A stretch of DNA of 64,000 nucleotides from Bacteroidales bacterium (GTDB lineage: Bacteria; Bacteroidota; Bacteroidia; Bacteroidales; P3), in contig JAFRTM010000012.1 of assembly GCA_017439185.1 (NCBI GenBank), positions 186,001 to 250,000 of the forward strand, in the 5' to 3' direction. Both the position numbers and the translations under genes were made by a program. A model generated the notes under the pieces. It did no database searches. It worked only from the letters and a program-made list of their open reading frames with translations, and was not told the origin of the DNA. Below, one piece after another: positions 44,643-53,010 of this stretch (its first letter is position 1; each line of letters begins with the position of its first letter).

Positions 44643-45008
44643 GTGAAACAGAATGGAAAAATACTATTAGCACTGGCGCTGCTGGCAATCCTTACCGTTA
44701 CCGGTTGCCACCGCCGACCCCATGACGTGTTGGGCGAGAAACAGATGGTTGCCCTCCTCACCGATGCCTACCAGCTCGAAGGCTTCTACGCCGTCGAACA
44801 CGGCATTATGACCGTTGGCAATCCCGCAGTCCTCGCCACCTACGACGAACTCTTCGCCAAGCACAACACCACTCGTGAACAGTTCGACAAGAGCATAGAG
44901 TACTATATGCGCCACGCCAACAAATACGAAGCCATACACAAACAGGTGGTCGCCAACCTCGACGACCAGATAAAACAGCTCGGAGATGTTAGTCAAGACC
45001 TACGGTAG
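44643..45008 (+). CDS. DUF4296 lipoprotein
   Basis: 121 residues. Lipoprotein signal peptide with lipobox TVTGC (Cys22). The mature part has the DUF4296 pattern: a VLGEKQMVALLTDAYQLEG helix, then TYDELFAKHNTTREQFDKSIEYYMRHANKYEAIHKQVVANLDDQI. This is a small helical Bacteroidota family of unknown function at the cell envelope. Only a GTG start (44643) fits the signal peptide; the nearest ATG (44653) is out of frame. The 3' end overlaps yifB by 23 bases. Confidence 0.82.
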   Translation: MKQNGKILLALALLAILTVTGCHRRPHDVLGEKQMVALLTDAYQLEGFYAVEHGIMTVGNPAVLATYDELFAKHNTTREQFDKSIEYYMRHANKYEAIHKQVVANLDDQIKQLGDVSQDLR

Positions 45009-46524
45009 CGCCATTTTAGGCATCAACGCCCTGCCGGTAACGGTGGAGGTAAGTGTCGAGCCGGGCATCGGCTTTACCCTCGTCGGCCTGCCCGACAATG
45101 CAGTCAAGGAAAGCCAACAGCGTATAGCCACCGCCCTCGCTCAGTATGGTTACAAGATCCCCGGTCGCCAAGTCACCATCAACATGGCTCCGGCCGACCT
45201 TAAAAAGGAAGGCTCCGCCTACGATCTCACCATCGCTATCGGGCTCCTCGGTGCCGCCGGTTACATGAAAGCCGACCACCTTGCCGACTATGTCATCATG
45301 GGAGAACTCTCCCTCGACGGCAGCCTCCGTTCGGTCAAAGGAGTCCTCCCCATCGCCATTGAGGCCCGCAAACGCCACGTCAAAGGTCTCATCGTCCCAG
45401 CCGACAACGCTCGCGAGGCGGCCATTGTCAATAATCTCGAGGTCTACGGCGCCAACAATTTGAAAGAGGTCATCGACTTCCTCAACGACGAGCAACCTCT
45501 CCAGCAGACTGTCTTCGACACCCGTGCCGAGTTCGCCAAGGGGCTCGACTCCTACGAGTTCGACTTCGCCGACGTCAAAGGTCAGGAGTCAGTCAAGCGA
45601 GCCCTCGAAGTGGCTGCAGCCGGCGGCCACAACGTCATAATGATAGGCCCTCCTGGAAGCGGCAAAACTATGCTCGCCAAGCGTATCCCATCCATCCTTC
45701 CCCCGCTGACTCTCGGCGAGTCGCTCGAGACCACTCAGATCCACTCCGTGGCGGGCAAGATGCACAAGGAGGATGCCCTGATTGTGGTACGCCCATTCCG
45801 TTCCCCCCATCATACAGTGTCGGATGTCGCCTTGGTTGGCGGAGGCACAAATCCCCAGCCGGGCGAGATTTCCCTGGCTCATAACGGTGTTTTATTCCTC
45901 GACGAGCTGCCGGAGTTCAAACGCAGTGTCCTCGAGGTGCTGCGCCAGCCCATGGAGGAACGCCAGGTAACTATCTCGCGCGCTAAGATGACGATGGATT
46001 ATCCCGCCTCGTTCATGCTCGTGGCAGCCATGAATCCCTGCCCTTGCGGCTACTACAACGACCCCTACCACGAATGCACCTGCAATCCCGGCATCGTCAG
46101 CCGCTATCTCAACAAGGTCAGCGGACCTCTCATGGACCGTATCGACCTGCATATCGAGGTGGTCCCTGTGCCGGTAAAGGAGCTGGGAAACATACGTCCC
46201 TCCGAGAGCTCTGCCGAGATAAGAAAAAGGGTGGTGGCGGCAAGGGAACGGCAGACCGAGCGTTTCAAAGACTGCCCGGGAGTGCACTGCAACGCCCAGA
46301 TGGGCAGCAAGCTCACCCGCCAATACTGCGCCCTCACAGACGAGTGCCGTACCATTATGGAACAGGCCATGAACCGCCTGGGCCTCTCCGCCCGCGCCTA
46401 CGACCGCATCCTCCGTGTCAGCCGCACCATAGCCGACCTCGATGCCTCCCCCAACATCCAACCCCACCACCTCCAGGAAGCCATAACCTACCGATCCCTT
46501 GACCGCGACTCCTGGGGCAGCTGA
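44986..46524 (+). CDS. YifB/ComM-family Mg-chelatase-like AAA+ ATPase
   Basis: 512 residues, full length. ChlI-like N-terminal domain (MLVKTYGSAILGINALPVTVEV). Walker A GPPGSGKT at 221-228, Walker B with GVLFLDELPEF, a Cys-rich CPCGYYNDPYHECTC loop and the C-terminal Mg-chelatase domain (RAYDRILRVSRTIADLD). ComM-type members are hexameric helicases that aid branch migration during natural transformation. Whether this organism is transformable is not known. It overlaps the DUF4296 gene and converges with the AlkD-like gene, leaving only 4 bases between them. Confidence 0.93.
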   Translation: MLVKTYGSAILGINALPVTVEVSVEPGIGFTLVGLPDNAVKESQQRIATALAQYGYKIPGRQVTINMAPADLKKEGSAYDLTIAIGLLGAAGYMKADHLADYVIMGELSLDGSLRSVKGVLPIAIEARKRHVKGLIVPADNAREAAIVNNLEVYGANNLKEVIDFLNDEQPLQQTVFDTRAEFAKGLDSYEFDFADVKGQESVKRALEVAAAGGHNVIMIGPPGSGKTMLAKRIPSILPPLTLGESLETTQIHSVAGKMHKEDALIVVRPFRSPHHTVSDVALVGGGTNPQPGEISLAHNGVLFLDELPEFKRSVLEVLRQPMEERQVTISRAKMTMDYPASFMLVAAMNPCPCGYYNDPYHECTCNPGIVSRYLNKVSGPLMDRIDLHIEVVPVPVKELGNIRPSESSAEIRKRVVAARERQTERFKDCPGVHCNAQMGSKLTRQYCALTDECRTIMEQAMNRLGLSARAYDRILRVSRTIADLDASPNIQPHHLQEAITYRSLDRDSWGS

Positions 46525-46528
46525 TTTT

Positions 46529-47203
46529 CTATTTTAGGCTTCTCAGAAGTGTTTTCTGATAGGGGGTGATGCGGTAACTTTCTATGGCTTTCTGGATGCT
46601 CTTGCGATGGACCCAGTCGCCCAGCCTACGCTCGCTGATATACGGCAGGGTGGAGTTCCACTGCTTGGCGAGGGCGGTGGCGAAATACCACGCCTGCATC
46701 ATCTTTATATAGTATTCCTCACGACTCACGGAGGCTACCAATTTGAGGTATTCCTTCTTGAAGTTCTCGCCGAGGAAATAGCGCATAAGGCAACCTATGG
46801 CAAACCGTACGGTACAGGGATGGTTGGCAGCGAGCCACCGGCGGATCTCCGGCAGCAAAAGGTCGGCATTCTTGGCAAAAGCTTTGGGTGACAGAGAGTC
46901 GCACACTGCCCAGTTGTCCACGTAAGGCAGGAACTTCTGCGTAAGACTCAGGACATGGGAATAGTCCTTCACCCGGTTGAGGACATAAGCGTGGAGCAAG
47001 TTCTCCTCATGGAAACGGTGAGGCAGATTACTGAGGAACGGGTCGTCGGCAGCAATCTCCTTGGCGAGGTTCTTCAGTTCCGGCGACCGCACCCCGAGGA
47101 CATATCCTTTGGGCGCATCGGGAATAAGAGCCGAAGCAAACTCGGCATATCTCTCATCGCCCAACTCCCTCAACCGCTCAACAAGTATATCGTCAGTACT
47201 CAT
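46529..47203 (-). CDS. DNA alkylation repair (AlkD-like) HEAT-repeat protein
   Basis: 224 residues. An all-helical HEAT-like protein of the AlkC/AlkD superfamily. It shows GVRSPELKNLAKEIAADDPFL, a central YVDNWAVCDSLSP region carrying the conserved Trp-Asp-like site, and RFAIGCLMRYFLG. AlkD-type glycosylases excise bulky or positively charged alkylated bases; this shorter clade is less studied. GC content is like the core genes, unlike the two AT-rich genes upstream. Its ATG overlaps the stop of the beta-barrel gene (ATGA), so it is probably translated from their transcript. Confidence 0.88.
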   Translation of the reverse strand: MSTDDILVERLRELGDERYAEFASALIPDAPKGYVLGVRSPELKNLAKEIAADDPFLSNLPHRFHEENLLHAYVLNRVKDYSHVLSLTQKFLPYVDNWAVCDSLSPKAFAKNADLLLPEIRRWLAANHPCTVRFAIGCLMRYFLGENFKKEYLKLVASVSREEYYIKMMQAWYFATALAKQWNSTLPYISERRLGDWVHRKSIQKAIESYRITPYQKTLLRSLK

Positions 47204-47907
47204 GTCTCGGTTGTAATTATATTTGTTTCTTTTTTCTTCCTGATAATGTATTCCACTCCTATTCGGACACCAATAGATAGCTTTGTATCGGACACAATCC
47301 TATCGTTAGGATCAGCATATTGTTGTTTAAAGTCTGACATCAGATTATACTTTACGAAAGGAGACACATTTATCCTCAAATTATTATCGAATGACTTTGA
47401 AAAAGTAAATCCCATCATAACGTCTATTCCCAATTGTCGGTACTTCAGTAAGTAATCGTTTTTAAGAGTTTCTCCGTTCTTGTAATAGGTCTTTTTGCTG
47501 AAATCAATAATACGCTTGAATTCAAAGCCTACAAGGATACTGCCAGTGAAGTTATTCTTAAGTCTAAAAACCTCAATGTTTGCAATAACAGGTATATTTA
47601 TATATTTCAGATTGTATTTGTTTTTAAGGACAGAAACGTTAGGATAGTCAGGATAATCAGTACCATTACTTTTTACATACAAGTACTTGTCTGCATAAAC
47701 AATTCCTGAACTAATCTTTAATCTCCTAATATTTTGCGACACTAGCACCGCAACCCCATAACCGAAATCATTGTCTTTGTTGTTTATCGCATAAGAAAGG
47801 TATGAGTAATAATCGGTATTGGCTTCCACTGAGATAAAACTACTTTTCTGGCAGTATGTTTCCCCAATGCAAAAACACAATAGTATGCCGAATAATATTT
47901 TTCTCAT
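47200..47907 (-). CDS. Outer membrane beta-barrel protein
   Basis: 235 residues. Signal peptide MRKILFGILLCFCIGETYCQ. Then alternating strands typical of an 8-stranded barrel in the PorT/OmpW-like style of Bacteroidota (FISVEANTDYYSYLSYAIN, GYGVAVLVSQNIRRLKISSGIVYADKYLYV, IDVMMGFTFSK, LSIGVRIGVEYIIRKKK). Function is unknown. Strongly AT-rich. It sits 4 bases after the GH16 gene and overlaps the AlkD-like gene by 4. Confidence 0.75.
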   Translation of the reverse strand: MRKILFGILLCFCIGETYCQKSSFISVEANTDYYSYLSYAINNKDNDFGYGVAVLVSQNIRRLKISSGIVYADKYLYVKSNGTDYPDYPNVSVLKNKYNLKYINIPVIANIEVFRLKNNFTGSILVGFEFKRIIDFSKKTYYKNGETLKNDYLLKYRQLGIDVMMGFTFSKSFDNNLRINVSPFVKYNLMSDFKQQYADPNDRIVSDTKLSIGVRIGVEYIIRKKKETNIITTET

Positions 47908-47911
47908 TAGT

Positions 47912-49501
47912 TTATTGTATGATTATTTTATGAGTGGTAGCAGTTCTTTCTTGTCCGTTTATAAGATATAGAATATATAGGCCTTGTCCGTTCTCTTTTA
48001 AGTCTATGAAAATCTTATTTGTGTCAATGTTGTTTTTAGTATAAATAATTTTTCCTTTATCATCAGTTACAACAACATTGTAGTTTAAATGATTGAGTAA
48101 ACCAAAATCTATGATAAAACTACCTCTATTGGGATTTGGTATTATTATTATCTGTTTGTAGCATATTGAGTCGTATGGATCTCTGTCTTTAAGAAGATTC
48201 TTGTCATTATGTTCTGAGATTGCACTTTTTGCAGTTGAACTACCTATTGTTGAATCAATATTTGCATAAAATGTGGAACTTGATGTGGCGCAGAATCCAG
48301 GTTTAAGAGTAATAGAATTTTGGGCTTTTAATGTGAGAAGTTGATTCGAATGTATGCTATAATCACAATTAATAGTTATGTTTTCACCAATAATTACATT
48401 TAAAATGGAATCAAATATAGGATATTGGCTTGAATCGTTTAAGGTAATGTCTATGAGTGGATTTTTCTGATAATAACGAATCCAATCAATTTCCATTTGA
48501 CTGGGAAAGATTGTTGAGTAGTCTGGAGAATTGTCCCCGTTTTGAATGGCAAGATTCAAGATTATAGACATAGGGTCTTTGGGGTAAATATTATTAATAA
48601 TGTATTGTTGGAGAGCTTCAATAGTACAACCAACAGTTTGGCCAAGTATTGAATAATACCGATAATCAGTCCTTTTTACAACGCCATCGACCATCCATTC
48701 AATCTTATCCTTTTCCCACGTTACTGTGAAAATATGAAAATCCTGCGAAAAGTCTATGCCCGTATATTCTGTCTCACATTTGTTAGTAGAACCATTATTA
48801 TCATAATCATAGTGTACGGTCATATGGTGAACTTTTGATAATTTAGAAACATCAAATGAACCAGCTGTATACTCATTCCAAAATTCAAATATATCAATCT
48901 CATTCCAAGGATTTCCGCCAAATGTCCATAATGCCGGCCAAAAACCCTTTCCCTTTGGTATTTTTATTCGAGCCTCGAATTTCCCATATGTGAATTTATA
49001 TTTTGTCCAAATATTTGAGGATGTATAATTATATGGTCTTAAATTTGGTATGCCATCTGATAGAATTTCATTATCTGGTTTCCAAGATATTGCTTTTCGT
49101 ATAATTGATTCGTTTTTTGCAATTATTTTTAGTAATCCATCAGAAACAATAGCATTATCGAGCGTATTGTACTCTTGGCTTTTACCGTTAATGCCATATA
49201 ATGCACCTTGTGCCCATTGTTGGATCTCCCATTTCGAAGTGTCGAGAGCGATTCCATCAAAGTTGTCCTCAAAAACAAGTATCCAAGGGTTAGTATTACA
49301 TTGGTCGAATGTTACGGCAGGCATAACAACTTTCCCATCACAAATTGTTTGAGAATAGCCCAAAGAAGAATTTACAAATAGAACAATCATAGTCATGAGT
49401 TCTATTATAAATTTTGAAATCCAGAGCTGATGAGGTCTGTTATAAGAGAAGTATTCATCAAAACACTGCGTATAAGTAGTAATAGTTTTGTTACAATTCA
49501 T
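47912..49501 (-). CDS. Secreted glycoside hydrolase family 16 enzyme with T9SS type A sorting domain
   Basis: 529 residues. After a long n-region, the hydrophobic signal segment ends near GYSQ (about 50). The GH16 domain spans about 75-340: FEDNFDG, the active-site E201-I-D203-I-F-E206 (nucleophile and acid/base of the ExDxxE type), and FHIFTVTWEKDKIEWMVDG. Such enzymes cleave beta-1,3 or beta-1,3/1,4 glucans or related polymers; the exact substrate is not shown. Then a linker with NSITLKPGFCATSSSTFYA and a type A T9SS domain at the end (VVVTDDKGKIIYTKN, GLYILYLINGQ). Very AT-rich (27% GC in 48841-48900, against 63% in 45601-45660). A later start at Met36 would shorten the n-region. Confidence 0.92.
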   Translation of the reverse strand: MNCNKTITTYTQCFDEYFSYNRPHQLWISKFIIELMTMIVLFVNSSLGYSQTICDGKVVMPAVTFDQCNTNPWILVFEDNFDGIALDTSKWEIQQWAQGALYGINGKSQEYNTLDNAIVSDGLLKIIAKNESIIRKAISWKPDNEILSDGIPNLRPYNYTSSNIWTKYKFTYGKFEARIKIPKGKGFWPALWTFGGNPWNEIDIFEFWNEYTAGSFDVSKLSKVHHMTVHYDYDNNGSTNKCETEYTGIDFSQDFHIFTVTWEKDKIEWMVDGVVKRTDYRYYSILGQTVGCTIEALQQYIINNIYPKDPMSIILNLAIQNGDNSPDYSTIFPSQMEIDWIRYYQKNPLIDITLNDSSQYPIFDSILNVIIGENITINCDYSIHSNQLLTLKAQNSITLKPGFCATSSSTFYANIDSTIGSSTAKSAISEHNDKNLLKDRDPYDSICYKQIIIIPNPNRGSFIIDFGLLNHLNYNVVVTDDKGKIIYTKNNIDTNKIFIDLKENGQGLYILYLINGQERTATTHKIIIQ

Positions 49502-49521
49502 GGCTACTCAATTTCAGAGTG

Positions 49522-49529
49522 CAAAGGTA
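49522..49529 (-). promoter_or_regulatory. -7 element for the GH16 operon
   Basis: TACCTTTG on the reverse strand, with about 14 bases between the expected RNA start and the ATG at 49501. I see no good -33 element at the usual distance. Confidence 0.55.
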
Positions 49530-49582
49530 CGAAGAAAAAATGAAATAGCGGAGAACCACAAGAAAGTTTTTCTCCAGAAATG

Positions 49583-49612
49583 TTTGTATGTAGAAAAATT
49601 TGAGTATTTTTG
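49583..49612 (+). promoter_or_regulatory. Promoter for the cobalamin riboswitch transcript
   Basis: TTTG 49583-49586, 18 bases, TATTTTTG 49605-49612. It is placed so that transcription starts at the riboswitch. Confidence 0.72.
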
Positions 49613-49617
49613 CAACG

Positions 49618-49800
49618 TGGTTCGGTCGCTGCTTTCGGGTGGCGCGCAAGAGGGAACGAGGGTGAGAATCCCCGACAGTCCCGCTGCTGTGTAAGTCCGT
49701 AGAATCTTGTCGGAGCCGAGTGTTTGGCGCCACTGTCATAGGAAATCTGTGACGGGAAGGAAGGCAGGGGGAGGACCAAGTCAGAAGACCTGCCGAGTCG
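49618..49800 (+). ncRNA. Cobalamin (B12) riboswitch
   Basis: Core match GGGAACGAGGGTGAGAATCC (49653-49672), followed by CCGACAGTCCCGCTGCTGT. The B12 box AGTCAGAAGACCTGCC lies at 49779-49794. Spacing and order fit the AdoCbl-type family. It is immediately upstream of a TonB-dependent receptor, a standard context. The translation start lies within 12-46 bases of the B12 box, consistent with control at translation initiation. Confidence 0.93.
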
Positions 49801-49839
49801 CAGAAAATGATGAAAAAGCTCTCGAGGAAGAGTGTTTTT

Positions 49840-51864
49840 ATGGCAAGAAAAGAGAAATACTATATATTGTTGGTTATGCTGCTTGGGGTGGCAAGCTATT
49901 GCTATTGCCAAGACACGGTGAAGCGGCAGGTGCTGAAAGCGGTGGAGGTGACGGGTCAGGCGGCTCCGTCGGAGACCTACACGTCGGTGCCTACCGAGGT
50001 GGTGACCATAGAGCAGATGGAGCGTCAGGGGGCGGTGCAGCTGAGCGACGCGGTGAAGCAGATGAACGGAGTGACGGTGAAAGACTATGGCGGAGTGGGC
50101 GGAATCAAGACTATGAGTGCACGAGGGCTGGGGAGCCAGTTCACGGGGCTGCTGATAGACGGTGTGGCGGTGAGCGACTGCCAGAACGGACAGATAGACC
50201 TGGGGAGATATATGGTAGGCAACAGCGGATGGGTGGCGTTCGCCAACGGGCAGATGGACGAGAGCCTGCAGTCGGCAAGGGCCTTGGCTGCAGGCAATGT
50301 GCTGTCGCTGGAGACGAAGGTACCCGAATGGAAAGAGGGAGAATGGTGGAGAGTGAAAGCCGCCATGGAGGTGGGAAGTTTCGGGACTTATAACCCGTCG
50401 GTGACGTGGGCGCAGAGAATCGGAGAGAAGGTGAGCTACACCCTGTGGGCCAACTACCTGAGGAGCGAAGGAAACTACGAATACCGCCTGAAGCTGGGAG
50501 AGGACAGCAGCGTGGTAAGGAAGCGAGAGAACTCGGCGATGTGGATGGCTACAGGAGAAGGCAACATATTCTGGAAGATAAAGAGCGGACACGAGATGAG
50601 CGGCAAACTGCACTATATGCAGAGCTACCACCAGCTGCCGGGACCTGTGATATTCTACACCACGAAGAACTCCGAGCACAGCGAGGAACGGCTGGCTTTT
50701 GGACAGGCGAAATACAAATACAGCGGAAACAACGTGAAGGTGCAGGTGCTGGCTAAATACCAGCTGACAACCGACGCCTACGAAGACACAGCGGCGAGCA
50801 ACACGGCAGGATACCTGCGGAACGAATACTTGCAGCAGGAGGGTTACCTGTCGGGCACGGCGGTGTGGAGCCCGGTGGATGGGCTGAAGCTGAGCCTGGC
50901 AACCGACGGAAGCGTGAACAGTCTGGCGAGCAACCTGGCGAAGAACAACCGGGTGGTGAGAGGGACGAGCCAGAGCGTGTTGGCCGTGAGCTATGACAAC
51001 CCGTGGGTGAGCGTGAGTGCCAACTGCCTCGCCACGGTGGCGGGAGAGCAGGCACGGAGCGAAGGGACCGATGAAGAGCTGTGGCACGCATACAAGAGGC
51101 TGTCGCCTTACGCAGGGGTAAACGTGAAGCCGTGGAGGAAGATGGGCTTAAGACTACGCTATTTCTTTAAGGAGAACTACCGGGTGCCGAACTTCAACGA
51201 GATGTATTATTTCAGCATCACGCGCGAACTGAGACCCGAGAAGGCGATGCAGCACAATGCGGGAATCACGTGGGTGGAGAACTGGGGAAAGACTTCAGGG
51301 GGCGAGAGCCGTGTGAGGGTTCAGGCGGTGGCGGATGCCTATTACAACAGGGTAAGCGACAAGTTGATTGCAGTGCCGATACAAAACATGTTCCTGTGGA
51401 GCATGATAAACCTGGGGAGAGTGGACATAACGGGAGTGGACGGCCGTGTGGAGGTGACGGTGAGAGGCGAGAGGTGGTGCCTGACGATGGGAGGAAACTA
51501 CGCCTACCAGCACGCTGTGGATTTGACAGACGAGAACACAAAATACTACGGACACCAGATACAATATACGCCGAGGAACTCGGGCGGTGCGTCGCTGTAT
51601 GTGGAGACGCCGTGGGTGGAGATAGGCAGCACGGCGATGGTGGTGGGCGAGCGTTACTACAAACAGCAGAACGTGGCGGAATACCGGCTGGACCCCTACT
51701 GCGACTGGGGTCTTACGGTGGCTAAGACGTGGGTGCTGAGGAACGACAGCAAGCTGAGGGTGAAGGGGCAGGTGATGAACTTGCTGAACGTGCATTACGA
51801 GGTGGTGAGGAGTTATCCGATGATGGGGAGGAACTATAGGTTGGGGATAAGTTGGGAGTTGTGA
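49840..51864 (+). CDS. btuB: TonB-dependent cobalamin receptor (BtuB-like)
   Basis: 674 residues from ATG 49840. This start is preceded by AGGAAGAG and gives a clean signal peptide, MARKEKYYILLVMLLGVASYCYC. An in-frame ATG at 49807 would add 11 residues but has no ribosome site. A TonB-box-like VLKAVEVTG starts the mature protein. A plug domain follows (VVTIEQMERQGAVQLSDAVKQMNGVTV, TMSARGLGSQFTGLLIDG), then a 22-strand-type barrel ending in aromatic YRLGISWEL. It imports vitamin B12 across the outer membrane using TonB. Identification as BtuB rests on the riboswitch and the adjacent btuG-like gene. No N-terminal carboxypeptidase-like extension is present. Confidence 0.9.
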   Translation: MARKEKYYILLVMLLGVASYCYCQDTVKRQVLKAVEVTGQAAPSETYTSVPTEVVTIEQMERQGAVQLSDAVKQMNGVTVKDYGGVGGIKTMSARGLGSQFTGLLIDGVAVSDCQNGQIDLGRYMVGNSGWVAFANGQMDESLQSARALAAGNVLSLETKVPEWKEGEWWRVKAAMEVGSFGTYNPSVTWAQRIGEKVSYTLWANYLRSEGNYEYRLKLGEDSSVVRKRENSAMWMATGEGNIFWKIKSGHEMSGKLHYMQSYHQLPGPVIFYTTKNSEHSEERLAFGQAKYKYSGNNVKVQVLAKYQLTTDAYEDTAASNTAGYLRNEYLQQEGYLSGTAVWSPVDGLKLSLATDGSVNSLASNLAKNNRVVRGTSQSVLAVSYDNPWVSVSANCLATVAGEQARSEGTDEELWHAYKRLSPYAGVNVKPWRKMGLRLRYFFKENYRVPNFNEMYYFSITRELRPEKAMQHNAGITWVENWGKTSGGESRVRVQAVADAYYNRVSDKLIAVPIQNMFLWSMINLGRVDITGVDGRVEVTVRGERWCLTMGGNYAYQHAVDLTDENTKYYGHQIQYTPRNSGGASLYVETPWVEIGSTAMVVGERYYKQQNVAEYRLDPYCDWGLTVAKTWVLRNDSKLRVKGQVMNLLNVHYEVVRSYPMMGRNYRLGISWEL

Positions 51865-51879
51865 TTAGTATTTAGTTGT

Positions 51880-51903
51880 CAGTGGTCAGTAGTCAGTGGT
51901 CAG
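51880..51903 (+). repeat. Heptamer tract between btuB and btuG
   Basis: CAGTGGT-CAGTAGT-CAGTGGT-CAG: just over three 7-base units. It is the same heptamer as at 4058-4088, 53769-53796 and 54041-54075. Confidence 0.8.
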
Positions 51904-51924
51904 AAATAAAAAAATAATAAAAAA

Positions 51925-53001
51925 ATGAAAAAGAGAATAATGATAATGATGGCGGCGGCGGTGGTGCTGGCTGCCGGATGCAAGAAAGAGAATCCCAAGC
52001 CCGAAGGGGACAATCCCGAGGCGTTGGGAAGCGCGTGGGTGCTGAACGAGGGAGGCTGGGGAGCCAACGAGGCGAGCATCAGCAGGCTGGACATAGAGAA
52101 CGGAGCGGTGAAGAACGGATATTTTGCGAGCTGCAACGGAAGAGGCCTGGGCGACGTGGCACAAGACCTGGCAGAATACGGCAGCAAGATGTGGTGTGTG
52201 GTATGGGGAAGCAATACGGTGGAGGTGATAGACAAGGCGAGCGGCAAGTCGCGTCAGATAGACATGGGTAGGAGAGGGCCTAGATATGTGGCATTTGACG
52301 GTGGGAAAGCCTACGTGAGCTGCTATACGCCTGCGAGCGTGGTGAAGATAGACACGGCGACGCTGGCGATAGAGGGAGTGTGTGAGCTGAGCGGCCTGCC
52401 GCCTGAGGACCTGTGTGTGGCAGGAGGCAAGATATGGGTGGTGAACGGCTACACCAACGACGCGAGCGGCAACCCGATGTACGACTCGACCTTGGCGGTG
52501 GTGGATTTGGCGACCTTCAGCGAGGAGAGGAAGATAGTGGTGGGAGTGAATCCGACGAAGGTGGCGAAGGTGAGCGAGGGGAGAGTGGCTGTGGCCTATA
52601 CCGGCAACTACGGCGAGACGCCGGGAGGACTGGCGATAGTGGGGACCGACGGAGTGATACAGCGGCAGGTGGGAATCACGACCACCAACCTGGACACGAA
52701 AGACGGGCAGATATACCTGTATTCGGCCACATACGACGCCAGCTGGCACTCGACATACAAGTTCTACCGTGTGGACAGCGAGAGCGGCGAGGCGACGGAG
52801 ATACTGACGGGAATAGCGGGAAACTTCAGCGAGACCTACTATCCCTACGCGATAAACGTGAACCAGACGACGGGAGACATCTATGTGTCGGGGGCCGGAT
52901 ACGGCACGAACGGGGACATCTACTGCTACAGCAGCAGCGGAAGTCAGAAATGGAAAGCCGAGGTGGGAGTGTTGCCGTCGAAGGTGGTGGTCAGTGATTA
53001 G
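51925..53001 (+). CDS. BtuG-like surface lipoprotein (beta-propeller, cobalamin capture)
   Basis: 358 residues. Lipoprotein signal with lipobox LAAGC (Cys19), followed by KKENPKPEGDN, an acidic/basic tail of the kind that can send lipoproteins to the surface. The rest is a YncE-like seven-bladed propeller: W(V)LNEGGWGANEASISRLD, MWCVVWGSNTVEVIDKASG, YVAFDGGKAYVSCYTPASVVKID, and a last blade ending WKAEVGVLPSKVVV. In Bacteroides, BtuG is a propeller lipoprotein that binds B12 very tightly and caps BtuB. Position directly after a riboswitch-controlled btuB makes the same role likely here. The gap from btuB is 60 bases. Confidence 0.82.
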   Translation: MKKRIMIMMAAAVVLAAGCKKENPKPEGDNPEALGSAWVLNEGGWGANEASISRLDIENGAVKNGYFASCNGRGLGDVAQDLAEYGSKMWCVVWGSNTVEVIDKASGKSRQIDMGRRGPRYVAFDGGKAYVSCYTPASVVKIDTATLAIEGVCELSGLPPEDLCVAGGKIWVVNGYTNDASGNPMYDSTLAVVDLATFSEERKIVVGVNPTKVAKVSEGRVAVAYTGNYGETPGGLAIVGTDGVIQRQVGITTTNLDTKDGQIYLYSATYDASWHSTYKFYRVDSESGEATEILTGIAGNFSETYYPYAINVNQTTGDIYVSGAGYGTNGDIYCYSSSGSQKWKAEVGVLPSKVVVSD

Positions 53002-53010
53002 AGGGGTGGT

